A stretch of DNA of 64,000 bases from Maea johnstoni (lineage: Eukaryota > Annelida > Polychaeta > Spionida > Magelonidae): NCBI GenBank assembly GCA_963942565.1, contig OZ012685.1:3982711-4046710 (forward strand), in the 5' to 3' direction. Position 1 is the stretch's first letter. Each line of letters opens with the position of its first letter. Below the pieces are notes generated by a model. It did not search any database. It was not told where the DNA came from and was given only the letters and a program-made list of their open reading frames with translations. Positions 11,328-23,140 of this stretch are shown here, in pieces. The position numbers were made by a program, and so were the translations under genes.

Positions 11328-12870
11328 AAGTTTTGTTAGAAAATAGCCCTCTCATTGATAAAAAGTCCTAGATCCTGGATAATTGCCCAGTAGTACCCCC
11401 TAAAGGTATTCCATCGGATCTAATCGACTACTAGTCCCTAGTATTCCCAAATAGAACATTCTCAAATATATCTGATATCCTACAATAAGTGATAAAACCA
11501 GTAGTCCCCCTCTCTTCTACTGATTCTTCTTCTTGCCCCCCCCCCTTTCTGGGATGTCGACAGGAGGCATACCTAGATCCCCTTATCATTCATATCCTAT
11601 GGCCAAATTATGACCTAATCAGCAACCTCTTTTTTGTCCTAATAATCCATTGCCCCTCTTTTCTAATATGTCGTGAGGATGCATTCCCCCCCCCCTTCTA
11701 TCCCACTGTCAGCAGTATGCATAGATCACATCACAGCAAGGAAACTATTTACTCATAAATCACCCCCTCCCCCTCCCCCCATCACCCCAGAAATATGCTA
11801 TGGCCTCCATTCCCAGATCCATCATTTTGATTGACTGTCTCAACTGTGTAGGGCCAAAAATCTGGCATAGAAATTTACTCCCACAACTTCAAGTAGATAA
11901 CCTCCCGACTGAGTAATACTGGAGAGATATGTCCTTTGACACTGCCAGAGATTTATTAAGCAAACGTCTCTGCCTGTGTCTGAAGTTTCAAAATTGATGA
12001 CCCACAATATTTGGTGTGGAGAGTAAGATAATCATCAATTGACAAGATGATAATCAGCGATTTGTTAGGTTAATAGACTATTTGCAGGTGTTTGAGTGTT
12101 GGCTTATCTTGCTGTGGAGTGTATGGGCAGACAGGGGGCTCAGGTGCCCCTCAAGAGCTGCTGCATTGTCACTGTGCCTAGGTTAACACCTTCCCATCCA
12201 GCTAACACAGGCACATGGACTTGGCAGTGCACAGATACAGTGAATTTTTACTTCTTATTGTGAACACACCAGAGATGTGAACACCTACTAATGTGAACAC
12301 GATTTCCTGGTCCCATTAGTCTACATTTGTATCTTTTTAAATTATGTAAAGACCTCTGCAAAGGGAGCACCCTCTAATGTGAACGCTTTTGCCCTGGTAC
12401 ATCTGAGGTTTCACTGTACAATACAAGACTAGGCTCCTAGTCCTTGAAAAATTGACATTACCTTCTGAGTTGACCAACCAGTGTGGTGTAGTATCAGTAA
12501 TGGTAGATAGATGGCACCACCTGGTCCTCCTTTCTTTTAAGTGGTGCCATACTCAAGCTGAGTCATCCATTCACCTGGTGAGATAAGTGCGAACTAATTT
12601 GACCACTCTGGCCATCTTGACCCCTTAGTGCCTGGCACCAGGAAAACTTGAATGCATATGAAAAATGCATATGGCAGGCTAGAAATCTAGACTCACACAT
12701 TGCAGTAAAGACATAGTGGCTGGCTCATAGACAGTGATCAACTTATTCGGGTATTGTAAGCATAATAACTAGGACATGATATGGATTGTAGAAAAAATCT
12801 TGTAAAATAACCTAACATGGATAACAGGAAAAGCAAGACAATTTTTCATTCCCTAAAAATGTAATGGGGC
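11328..12870. other. Non-coding spacer
   Basis: No gene is seen. C-rich stretches lie at about 11536-11546, 11686-11696 and 11761-11785. At 12250-12430 the words TGTGAACAC recur (about 12260, 12275 and 12293), a small cluster of TGTGAAC repeats. AGATAGATGGCACCACC at about 12506 is another AGATGGCA motif. Confidence 0.4.
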
Positions 12871-12875
12871 CACTA

Positions 12876-12935
12876 CTTATTACTTTCTCAAAGTGCAATA
12901 TAAATAAGTGATAAAGAAACTATTTTTGAGTGCAA
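12876..12935. repeat. Dispersed direct repeat, copy 1
   Basis: About 50 bp containing ACTTATTACTTTCTCAAAGT and GTGATAAAGAAACTAT. The same pair of words is repeated about 465 bp downstream. Confidence 0.75.
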
Positions 12936-13119
12936 TTTAGAGTAAAGTCAAGTCAGGGAGTGTAGGTTAAGGGGGAGGGACCTCATGGTATATTTACTAC
13001 ATCTTACTTTCATTCAATTCAAAACATGAAGCAGAAAATCATCATTCTAGAAATAAATGTTTCAGCTATGATAACTTAGTATCTCACATGGATCAGTTTT
13101 GAATGTATGAACTTTCTAA

Positions 13120-13480
13120 ATAATGATAATTGGCAAGTTCCAGAAACTCACTTTCTGTGCTAATTCTCTTTGTATTCTTACCATTAATTTCCATTGCTAG
13201 GCAGAATCCTAGAACCCGCAACCCACTTGGCGGAGAGGTTTTAATGCTAAGTGCATTATTTGCATCATTGATTCTGAGAGCCTGGCTACGGCCCACCTCT
13301 CGTTACCAAGTTACACATTTACAGAGGTCACAAACAATCTGTTCCCACTTATTACTTTCTCAAAGTGCAACATTAATCAGTGATAAAGAAACTATCCTCC
13401 AACGTAATTGCTGCTTTTCGGAGGGAGTGAGGCAGCTGTCTGGAAGAGCCAATTATCTGCAATGAGAGAGTGTGGAAGAT
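13120..13480. promoter_or_regulatory. Candidate regulatory block with octamer and repeated element
   Basis: A GC-richer block contains ATTTGCAT, a perfect POU octamer, at 13258-13265 beside TTTTAATGCTAAGTGC. The second copy of the 50-bp direct repeat lies at about 13343-13395. Reading frames of up to 111 codons on the plus strand are not recognisable as protein. Confidence 0.35.
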
Positions 13481-13840
13481 CTTTATGATTACTGCTCCTA
13501 CAAGGAGAAATAATATAAGGAGCTGGGGGTCATAACACTTCTCTCTCTCTCCCCTTAAGCACCTAACATGACTACTTAATACTTATGATTTCTTAAGGTA
13601 TCTAAATGGAAAGTTTACTGGGTTGCCTATTGATATTCATAGTTTCATAATTCATGATTTCATTACTTTCATAAGTTTTGAGTTTCTTCAAATGTGTTCA
13701 CTATTCAGCTTATGCAATTTTATTCTATCTACCTATCTGTCTATCTTTATTCATACAGCCTCCCATGCACCTCTCTCCCTCTCTCTCTCTCTTGTGCAAA
13801 CTATACTTACTATATACCTTTCCCTTTCTCACTGCACATG

Positions 13841-13966
13841 CAGTTGCAATATCATTAATAGCAAGGTAAACCATTCTATTTCCAGTATGTACCTCCTGGC
13901 CAGTGGCAATATCATTAATAGCGAGGTAAACCATTCTATTTCCAGTATGTACCTCCTGGCCAGTTG
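13841..13966. repeat. 60-bp tandem repeat, 2.1 copies
   Basis: CAGTTGCAATATCATTAATA begins the unit at 13841, and a near-identical unit begins at 13901. The two copies differ at only two positions. Confidence 0.95.
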
Positions 13967-14600
13967 TGAATGAGTGTATTTCTCTACCAGCAGGTTGTGG
14001 GTACACTATGAGTACCCTGAGCCTAGATTCATAGAAAGTCATTTCCTTTTCATAATACCTTCCCCAGCCTTATTATTGAGAGTTATGATAAGCACAGATC
14101 ATTTACATTGATGGAATAGTTGGCATTGTTTTTACACAAAAGCTGCAGGAGCAAAAGTGACACATTGCATGTCGAGATTACAATATATTTCATGCAGGTT
14201 CCGTGTCTGTGGTCAGCTCCCACTGTGACAGCACAATGGCAATGTTAATTATCAGGCTAAATGCGACAATTTGTACACCCAACTATCAAATCACTAGAAA
14301 TATCACAACCGCCATGTGGTTTTAGAATGAAAACGTAATCCTTATTACTTTTAAACCCTGATTTCAGTTCTTCATTTAAATCCTATAAGGTCAGGAGCCT
14401 CATAATGAAGTAGAGCAATTTGGTAAGGTTATTGCAACGTTAGCATTATAAACTTTTAGGAATAGAAAAGAAAATAATAATTCAAGTTGTCAATTGAAAT
14501 AGAAAAGAAAAAAATAATTCAGGTTGTATACTGAAATATGTTAGATTTGTAAGTTATCATTATTATTACCATATCAACATAATTCACAGATCACATTTAC
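13967..14600. other. AT-rich spacer
   Basis: No gene is seen. A short local duplication, AATAGAAAAGAAAA with flanking ATAATTCARGTTGT, occurs at about 14461 and 14500. Confidence 0.4.
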
Positions 14601-14604
14601 GACG

Positions 14605-14664
<60 letters not shown>

Positions 14665-14674
14665 GCTACTACTT

Positions 14675-14716
<42 letters not shown>

Positions 14717-14729
14717 TTACTACTACTAT

Positions 14730-14783
<54 letters not shown>

Positions 14784-14799
14784 TTCTACTACTACTACT
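14601..14799. repeat. (ACT)n trinucleotide microsatellite, ~200 bp
   Basis: A nearly pure ACT repeat with occasional ATT and TTC interruptions. Confidence 0.98.
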
Positions 14800-14999
14800 G
14801 AAAGCTATTCATATCTTACAGGTTTTCTAGGGTATTCCTGGCTGTGAATTTCACAATAATGTTAGGTAAAAAAGAAATCTCTGAAGTCTTGTATTTTTTC
14901 TTTCATTTCTAGGCCTCAGCATAGTTTTCAATTTCATAATTCATATCAAGTATCAAATTGCTATAAGTTTAAATAGCTATTAGAACAAAAAGAAACCTC

Positions 15000-15480
15000 A
15001 GGTCTTTAGATGTACTTAGAGAATTCCCAGAAGAGAGAGGCATTATTACAGCAGCAGCTTGGATGGGGGAGCAGAATCCCTGTGGAAGACCTAGGATCAT
15101 CCTTAGTGAGGAAATCAAAGGCCAATCATAAGATGACTAATTCTTCAAACAACACTTACAGGAGACACAGGTGGCTGTGAGTCCCGTCTAATGCTAAAAC
15201 AGTCCAACAGCAGCAGCGGGAATTGGCAGTTATCTGCTCTTCCAGTGATGCACTAATAAGATAAACTCATTAAGGCACCATTAAGCAGTGGAGACAGTGG
15301 TGGCTGCTCTGAACGGGAGAATAATGGGTGTTTATGTGGAAAGGCAATCAGCAGGAACAGCCTGACTGACTGGACAGACACACCTGAACACCTATTGACC
15401 AAAACCCCACATGCAAATGGGCCAGTATGACCAGAGATGATTCCATGTCTGTGGTATGAAGCACTGGGGTAGGGCAAGCC
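15000..15480. promoter_or_regulatory. Candidate regulatory block
   Basis: A mixed-composition stretch free of simple repeats contains AATAAGATAAACTCATTAAG and CACACCTGAACACCTATTGA (E-box and T-box-like words). It is bounded by the AT array. Only composition and motifs support this call. Confidence 0.25.
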
Positions 15481-15507
15481 TGCAATAGCTTGCCTCAGTT
15501 ATATCAC

Positions 15508-15508
15508 T

Positions 15509-15604
<96 letters not shown>
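15508..15604. repeat. (AT)n microsatellite
   Basis: An alternating AT run with two TATG interruptions near its left edge. Confidence 0.98.
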
Positions 15605-15606
<2 letters not shown>

Positions 15607-16130
15607 AGAGGGGTTAGATGAGAATTTTGAATTTGTCACTTCAGGGAAAAAAGTAAAAAAACATATTTTCCAGTATGCCCTAAAATGAAATGTTAAATAT
15701 ACTCAACGTTCCATAGATATCACTTTGTGGAGAATCAACAATTTAAAGAATGTCTGCTGAGGAATGACCATTACTACTACACATCCATTGAGTTATCTAT
15801 ATCCAACTCTCTACTCCTCCTGATGAAAATGTTTTTTTTTCTTAAATAGGCAGTTTGGAATTTATGGAAAGGAAAAAAAGTTTCTAAACCTGCTTTCTGT
15901 ACGGTGTGCCTTAAAAAATAAAATGATGGAGAATCAATGAGTCATTTTTATATCCCTTCTCCCCTACTTCCCTCATGTAAATTTACCTTTTTTTTCAATT
16001 AAAAATGGTGTTTGAAATGAGTGACTGACTTTAGGAAAAAACTGCTAACAATTATTGAATATGCTGCGAGTTGCATGGCTATCACATGGTAGAGAATCAA
16101 TAGTTTATAGGATTCCTACGCTGTTGAAGA
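15605..16130. other. AT-rich spacer
   Basis: No gene is seen. The phrase GAGAATCAA recurs (about 15732, 15930 and 16093) within similar short surroundings, which may be a very old tandem repeat of ~160-200 bp. Confidence 0.35.
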
Positions 16131-16139
16131 ATTAAGAGC

Positions 16140-16440
16140 TCACCTGCAGCAAGTCATTTATATCCCCCCTCGCTCTCCCTCTCTCCCCTCCCCCTGATGG
16201 ATCCCTTCTAGAGGTAATGGTAGCCATTAGCCCAGCGCTGACGAATGGCTCATATCAGGCTAACTGCTACTGTGTCACACACAGGTAGGTACAGGTAAGA
16301 CAATAGCAGACACTGGATGCTAACGAGAAACTGAAATGAGCAAGGCAAAGTAATCTTGCTCATAAAACCAGTGGCAAGAGAAATTAATCAGGAGATTTAT
16401 GGCGGTGCTAATGGTTACATGGTCAATTAGACGATGAGTT
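16140..16440. promoter_or_regulatory. Candidate regulatory block
   Basis: A GC-richer block includes GGTAATGGTAGCCATTAGCC, which holds the palindrome-like GCCATTAGC, and ACAGGTAGGTACAGGTAAG (paired CAGGTA E-box words). Conservation is inferred only. Confidence 0.25.
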
Positions 16441-16985
16441 TGATAATATGGATGATGTTGATGATGATAATGATGATGATGATAGCAATGATGTTGATGA
16501 GGATGATGAGGATAAGCATATAGGTGTTGGTGGTGAAGGTGGTGGTAAAGATGATGATGATGATGACAACAATTGGAAGGGTCATGAAAATGAATATGAT
16601 GAGGATAATGAAAATGATGATGAAGATCATATTGGATATGAAGATGATGAAGATAATAAAAATGGTAATGATAAGGACATTGGCAAGAACTATTAATATG
16701 ACAATCGCACTGACAAGGATGACCCTAAAGATGGTGAAGATAATGAAAATAATGATGATGATGATTATGATGATGACAATGACAAGGAATTTGCATATAA
16801 CAATCATAATGCCAAGGAGAATGTGGAAGTTGAAGATGATAATAAAGAAAAAAAAGTGTCATGATATTGATGACGATGATGATTATGACAAAGGCAAGGC
16901 ATAAGAATATGAAAATCATAATGATGAGGATGATGACAAAGATAATGAAGATGATGATGATGATGATGGCAAGGGCATTGGCTTT
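16441..16985. repeat. Degenerate GAT-rich tract, ~545 bp
   Basis: The tract is dominated by GAT, AAT and AAG triplets with strong strand asymmetry. Overlapping frames encode Asp/Glu-rich, Met/Lys-rich and Ile-rich chains on the two strands. Their composition follows the repeat, so none is called as a gene. Confidence 0.9.
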
Positions 16986-17272
16986 GTTGAGCATGACCCG
17001 GAATGAGAGCTTGAATAATATTAGTATACCACATGTGGTCTCTATGAGTTATTATTCAAAGTTCTGATATCATATGAAGTAAGAGAGCAGGTGCATATCC
17101 ATATACCAATGTAAGACTTTTGTATTTATTCATTCTTGAACAATTAAGATTTTAGCACCTACAGAATCAACATAGACAATCTATTGTAAAGCATTACAAT
17201 TTTTTTACATACTCAATCAAGTACCTGATAGAGACAGAGCTGTGTTTTACTAAGCTGTGTTTAGCTATCTCT

Positions 17273-17286
17273 CCAGTAGATGGCAG
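17273..17286 (+). promoter_or_regulatory. CTCF-like motif
   Basis: CCAGTAGATGGCAG matches the known CTCF consensus CCASYAGRKGGCRS at all 14 positions. Related but weaker AGATGGCAG or AGGTGGCAG words occur at about 4456, 10254, 10535 and 12506. Confidence 0.4.
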
Positions 17287-17337
17287 CACCTACTGAGGTG
17301 TACATCATACTGACATGCACGCATTCCTTACCATCAT

Positions 17338-17470
17338 TTAACCCATTCATACCTGTAGCAGCCAAAACTGCCAAACAGTGTTTGTGATATCTCTCCAGTA
17401 AAAGCAATACTTTGAAAATATTTGAAAGAGAATTGTTCATTTAAACCAGGAACTATTTATTTGAAAGGGA
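17338..17470 (+). mobile_element. piggyBac-like MITE fragment
   Basis: TTAA followed by CCCATTCATACCTGTAGCAG starts the element. The family interior GAAAATATTTGAAAGAGAA follows, then homology fades. Confidence 0.6.
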
Positions 17471-18888
17471 CTAGAAAGGAGGCTGAAATAATTGCCAACT
17501 CTAGAACCAGCTGCATAGCTGACAACAGTCCCGCAGCATATAATAGACTGACTTGTTAGTGCTCAATATCAATTAGAACGCTGCTACACGGACACATTTT
17601 GTAATTTGGTAGGGATTTACAAAGGCATATAATATGTAAACATAATTGCAATGCATGCACTGTGCTGGTTGCTATGGAATAGCAATTCATGTATCCATGG
17701 ATGCTATCGTTAACACCATGATATTGCAATTGTACCTATAACTGCAATAAGGAGTAACCCCCTTTTCTGCCCTGTAAACACATGGATTCGCCCTGCACTG
17801 TAAATGGATGAGTAGTTTCACCAAAAATTTAAATGGTTTTATCTGATTTATTTTTCTCTAAAATAACATTGCCTCCTTCCTTTACAGTTAGAAGCAAGAT
17901 TCCAATATATAAAACAAAGCTCCGTATGGATTTTACTATAAATATGCCCTTAAATTGAAATATTCCTACAGAAGTAGGGGGTTACTTGGAGGTATGACAC
18001 ATACTTCAAAATCATGGTTACCAATTCTGCTGTACATTCAAAATACTCTCACTGCCCTTCAAATGAAAAGGAAGAGAGTAATTGGCCATAGCTGTCAATG
18101 TTTAACAATTAAGGCTCATCCAACAAAATGGCCGCCACTCACTCCACTTCTAAAAATTCATAACCAACAAAATATTCTCAAGTCATGCACAAATAATCCT
18201 TTAAAATTAGGAACACTAGGTCTGCTATCCCCTTCCTTTTTTTGAAAGCAACTAGACAATAAATGAAGGAGTATTTGAACCAAGTTTATAAGAAGGTTGA
18301 ATAAAGCTCTCATCAAAAAAATGGCTGACTTTCCACAAACCCACCTGCATCCCTGATTTGAAAAATTCCTAAAAATTACTTAGCATGATTTGTTTGCTTC
18401 TTAAATCCTTTCATCTTCAAGACCATCATGCAAACCTTTTAATTAATGAAGATTTACACCATTATAAGAGGAAACACATTAAGAAAATGACCGACCATTC
18501 TAGATATTTTCATTCTAGCTGCTTGAATGTAGGTAGAACTCTATAACAGAGCCATTTGGACCAAACGTAACTAAGCTGTCTTTTCTTTTCTGCACAGTTA
18601 TTTTTCTTTCAGGAAAAATAAGATAAATTATGTACTAACCTAGAACAGATTGATTTTATGGCTTCTGTGCTCCAAAAATGTTTAAATAATCCGTTTTTAG
18701 GATGCTGCTTGAACAAGCATGTCTGTCTGTCAACTGGCCTTTGTTTATGTACTGTTTGCTGCGGGATTGCAATTAGTCAAAATACATTGCAGCTATTGGT
18801 TGATACATCACACCACAGGCCTCAATTTCAGTATCTGGTCCCTTTCAAATAAATAGTTCCTGTTTAAACTCTATCTACAACTCACCCT
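17471..18888. other. Non-coding spacer
   Basis: No gene or recognisable element is seen. The 96-codon plus-strand frame at 17955-18245 has no recognisable domain. Confidence 0.4.
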
Positions 18889-19526
18889 AAAGCTGCTCTC
18901 ACACAGAGCACGAAGCCAACCAGACTGTACGCGAAGTGGCTAAACTCCACTTCTTGTTCACTTCGCGGACAATATGTAAATTTAGAAGGTAATCAACCAT
19001 ACCATACGAAGTCAACACGTACACAACACGCATATGTACGAAGGAAGCCAGTAGATAACACAAAGTCTATGAGAAGTGTACATGATCTCTGCAGAAGCTA
19101 ACAAGAAGGCAAAAACACCAACACGACTAAACACGAAGACAATGAGATGGTAATATGAACTTAATGTGTTGTCTTCGCGCTACTACGGGTTGTCTTCGCG
19201 GTCACTTCCTGGTCAATCGTGTTGGAAATTTGATGAAGAAGTCAACACGAAGTGAACCAGTAGAACGCGAAGTGAACCAGTAGAACGCGAAGTCAACCAG
19301 TAGTGTGTACGTAGTGGACAAGAATGTATGTAGGTCAATCTTCGTGTTGAAATTTTTGGAATGTTCAAAAATTTCCGCGGCGGCCACGAAGTGACCACGT
19401 AGTATGGCGAAGTGGACACGCTTAAGTACGAAGACAACCAGAAGCTCCGCAAAGTTAACCAGTAGTGGAATTTGCATACTTCGCGTACAGTCTGGTTGGC
19501 TTCGTGCTCTGTGTGAGAGCAGCTTT
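18889..19526. mobile_element. Non-autonomous DNA transposon with 48-bp perfect inverted ends
   Basis: The first 48 bp (18889-18936, beginning AAAGCTGCTCTCACACAGAG) are the exact reverse complement of the last 48 (19479-19526). TA flanks both ends if the inverted repeat is taken to start at AAGCTG. The interior is filled with variants of GAAGTSAAC: GAAGTGAACCAGTAGAAC twice near 19250-19290, GAAGTCAACCAGTAG near 19290, and GAAGTCAACACG near 19008 and 19239. CTTCGCG words face the other way. No transposase reading frame is present; the 159-codon minus-strand frame spans the right end into flanking DNA and is not a gene. Confidence 0.9.
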
Positions 19527-19787
19527 ATCAAGTAGCACCCCAGGCATGAATAAGTCAACGCACAGACTTCCTTGGAAATCATAGGAATTCTCTGGTACAT
19601 CCATAGGAACTCAAATTTATTTGGGAAGGGATGGTCGTTGGAATATTGTGCTTCCACACTGTCCATGTTGCAGTGGTCCATAACTACTAGATATATCCTT
19701 TTTTCATGCCTCTGACACCAAACAACATCCCATGTGAGTAGGAGATTTTATGGTTGTTCTTATGAGACACTTATGTATTAGGGATTG

Positions 19788-20092
19788 CCACCTTAAAAGA
19801 ATTTTCACAATATGATACAATATCAATATTTCCTTAATGATGTATTTCACCAACATTTGTAACAATACTCCTACCTCCCAGTGACGTAATTTGTTAAATT
19901 TAGCACCATCAACTTCAGATATTTCACTAATAAATAGTGAATTGCCTTTATATGGAGTTGTCCAGGTAGCAGCTAGGTCAATTTTATATTTTTAATCAGT
20001 ATTGGTATAACAGATCTTAAAAATACGATACTTTTTCCCCTATTCAATATCAATATTTGGTATCGCATCAAATACTGATACCATTCCATATT
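19788..20092. mobile_element. Diverged DNA transposon related to the 46939 element
   Basis: TAGGGATTGCCACCTTAAAA starts a sequence with ATATGATACAATATCAATAT and later AAAATACGATACTTTTT, CAATATCAATATTTGG and GATACCATTCC. The same order of words is found in the element at 46939-47572. Its termini would be GGGATTGNNACC inverted. Confidence 0.5.
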
Positions 20093-20209
20093 CAGTATTC
20101 TTGAGGTCAACATTTCAATAATCTGAAGCCCTATACAACCAAAACCTGTCAAATTCATGCAGGAATGTCCTGCCAATGAAATCTTAGCAGTGGTGATTAC
20201 CTAACGACT

Positions 20210-20700
20210 AGCCACTTCATCACATAACACGTATAGTTATAGAAGTCAGTCGCCCACGTTGACACATAATGTCACGATTCTTTTGGCGATAGATTGTTGT
20301 GAGCGTTATAAGTATGCACAAACACGACACAGAAAGACTGTGCATCAGAATCACAAGACAAAATGAGAGAACTGACCCGCCGTGCTCCGCTGTAATTAGC
20401 ATTTTTTACACAGATGCCTATTTTCCCAAAACACTCTATTTACAAAGGATCACCGATTGGAGATTATGAAATCCAGCGTATCGTGTTTCGCATGTCTTCG
20501 TGTAACTGTCGCCACTATCCTGAACTTGTCAAACAGTGGTGGTCCTGTACACAGTGATTAGCATTTTCTGGCAGGGATTTACATTGCTGAGACCTGCTCA
20601 TTGATTGTGCCACTGGAGATCAATGGTGCTTAGCGGGCGCGCGGACGGACGGACAGACAGACGGACAGACGGGCAGGCGGGGTTGAGGAGAGAGCTGCTT
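20210..20700. promoter_or_regulatory. Candidate regulatory block
   Basis: A GC-richer, low-repeat block contains GCTGTAATTAGC (a homeodomain core inside a partial palindrome), GATTAGCATTTTCTGGCAGG and CTCATTGATTGTGCC. It ends in a short GGACGGACAGAC repeat (about 20644-20680). Only composition and motifs support this call. Confidence 0.3.
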
Positions 20701-20845
20701 TACTTCTACTTAATACCACTTCATTGAGAATCTTTACACTACTCCTTCACTATTACTATAGATACCACTATCTTATTTCTGCTATCTGTTTCTCAGGCCA
20801 TAAATAGTGCACTTCTAATGCCTTTTTTCCCAACATACAATATCG

Positions 20846-20910
<65 letters not shown>

Positions 20911-20945
20911 TTACTACTACTAGCTACTACTACTACTACTACTAC
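20846..20945. repeat. (ACT)n microsatellite
   Basis: A nearly pure ACT run of ~100 bp. Confidence 0.97.
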
Positions 20946-20956
20946 TTAACTGTTAT

Positions 20957-21270
<314 letters not shown>

Positions 21271-21710
21271 AAATAGTTATAACAATAACTTTTTGTAAGA
21301 GAGAAGATTTTACCGTGAATGTGGCTGTCAGCCAGCTTCATATTGTACTCCTACTTTAAGCTGCTTTGATTTAATGAGCCTGCAAGATAATAAACAGTAC
21401 TTAATGCTTTCACTATAGATTGTATCTATAATTGCACCATATTTTATTCCTTCCTCTAATAAATTTTCTGAAATCTTAATGGGTGGGGATGGGAATATCA
21501 ATTGCTTCAATATGGCATGTAGACGACACCCAAATAATATTAACAACAACATAGTTCTACAAAGTATAATAACATTTATATGATAGCACTACCTTGATTA
21601 CTACTGGAGCATAGCATACTGAGAGGGGTAGCGAATCCAAATAAAACACTTTTCTGATCTTTCAGACAAACATGCAGTGTAGGTTATAAGTCATACATAG
21701 ATGTGGGGTC
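21271..21710. other. Spacer
   Basis: No gene or element is recognised. Confidence 0.35.
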
Positions 21711-21930
21711 TGCCCTGATGGCCATGTGGTCTAGGGCATTGTCACCACTGCTTAAGCTGTCTCTCACCACTGCATGGGTTTGATTCTTGTACAGGGTACT
21801 GAAAAGTCACCAGTGACTTGGGGTAAGGCAGTGACTTTTGCTGGGTACTCTGGTTTCTTGCACCACTAACGTCTTAGCTGAAATAGTTAGCAGAAAAAAG
21901 TGATGAAAATTGAAATTTCAAATTCCATAC
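21711..21930 (+). mobile_element. tRNA-derived SINE
   Basis: GATGGCCATGTGGTCTAGGG resembles a tRNA A box, and GGGTTTGATTC about 50 bp later resembles a B box (RNA polymerase III internal promoter). The body then reads AGTGACTTGGGGTAAGGCAG and TGGGTACTCTGGTTTC. The same body recurs at 35645, 43668 and 49497, which defines a family. An AT-rich tail with TGAAAATTGAAATT follows. Confidence 0.7.
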
Positions 21931-22796
21931 ATGGTGTAACTTCAGAGAAGAGGTGAGTAAAACTGAAATACCTTAAACTAGACCTAAACAGACCAACATT
22001 CAGTGTACTCTTCTCCATACCTGTCAGCAGGACATCTCTCTCAGTATCACTGTCACAAAGTTATTTTTTCTCTACAGTGAATGAAATCCCACAATATATC
22101 TCAGATAATGCTCATCAGTAGGTTTATGTAGATCACATTTGTTACGGATCATAATTTTTTTCTACAATTTATGATTCTTTTGTTCTTCAGAAAACATGAC
22201 AAGTTGGGTCAGCACTGAAAAAACATTAACCCCTAAAGCCATTCTTATCTCTGCCTCCCATGCTGGGCCACAAATCAAAATTACAACACTGATTCACCCC
22301 CATCCTCATTTAAAACTCCTATGCATAATTCTTCCACTCACAATTAAGGATATGAGCAGGAGCGCTCAAAAAGCATAGGGTCTTTAATGAAGCATGTCAT
22401 GATATCAGGAAATGAATGCTAAATGTTGGTAAATGTTTCTACTATAAGCAAGTGATTGATGTCCTGAGTCTAGAATTTCTCACTTTTACTCTCTCTCTCT
22501 CTTTCAGGTTTATAGGTAGGTTTTGGCAACTATAAACGGATTTAGGCCTCTTAATTCCGGTGAAACTAAATAATGTCTCATAATATACCAAGATTGTAGC
22601 CAAATCAACCATTTTCCTGGATTTCAGCTGAAAACTTTAAACCCCCATCTTAACCCATTGATGCCCCTTAAAGCATAGACTGCATCTGTAAAACCCTTTA
22701 AGATAATTTAGAAATGATCAAGCGTGAGAAAGTCAACTGCTCATTGGTCCTAGTTACCATTGCTCCTTCAATTATTTTTAGATTTTATTATAACCC
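21931..22796. other. Spacer with a decayed MITE end
   Basis: No gene is seen. TTAACCCATTGATGCCCCTT at about 22652 is a terminus of the TTAA MITE family, with decayed sequence after it. Confidence 0.4.
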
Positions 22797-23140
22797 CAGG
22801 GCTCGACGCTAAGGGTGAACCTATGGCCCCATGCCAGTAAAAATTCCCAAAAACAGCTGCTGGCCAGTAAAAAAAGACCTCAACTGGTCCTACAAGGCTA
22901 GTAAACATTTGGAGACATTCTTGTTAAAAAGTTTCCCCCTGAGAATATTCCCAATTGTTTTTGAAATAAATGAAGATAAGATTTATAAAGATAAATGTTG
23001 TGGTGAATCTTATGCAATGTTCTTTCTTGTCATGTTAAAGAAAAAAATGTAGGACCAGTAAACATTTAGCAGGACCAGTAGATGCTAGGTGTAACTGGTC
23101 CTACAGGGCCAGTATCATTTTGAGTTAACGTTGAGGCCTG
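22797..23140. mobile_element. CAGG-ended transposon, 344 bp, with 5-bp target duplication
   Basis: It starts CAGGGCTCGACGCTAAG and ends GTTAACGTTGAGGCCTG, imperfect inverted ends. AACCC flanks it on both sides (22792-22796 and 23141-23145). The interior carries the word ACTGGTCC or its complement five or more times: AACTGGTCCTACAAGG near 22879, TAGGACCAGTAAACATTTAG near 23051 and AACTGGTCCTACAGGG near 23093. No long coding frame is present. Confidence 0.8.

Noticed and set aside
13623-13973. 116-codon frame with an internal repeated peptide
   Set aside because: The peptide repeat is only the 60-bp DNA tandem repeat; the start of the frame is AT-rich low-complexity sequence and no domain is visible.
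16448-16904. Acidic Asp/Glu-rich protein
   Set aside because: The composition is dictated by the GAT repeat, and equally long frames exist in other registers and on the other strand.
19202-19681. 159-codon minus-strand frame
   Set aside because: It straddles the right end of the inverted-repeat transposon and flanking DNA. It has no recognisable domain, and repeated peptides come from the GAAGTSAAC repeats.
21711-21800. Functional tRNA gene
   Set aside because: A- and B-box-like words are present, but the cloverleaf arms do not pair convincingly and a SINE body follows, so it is a SINE head.
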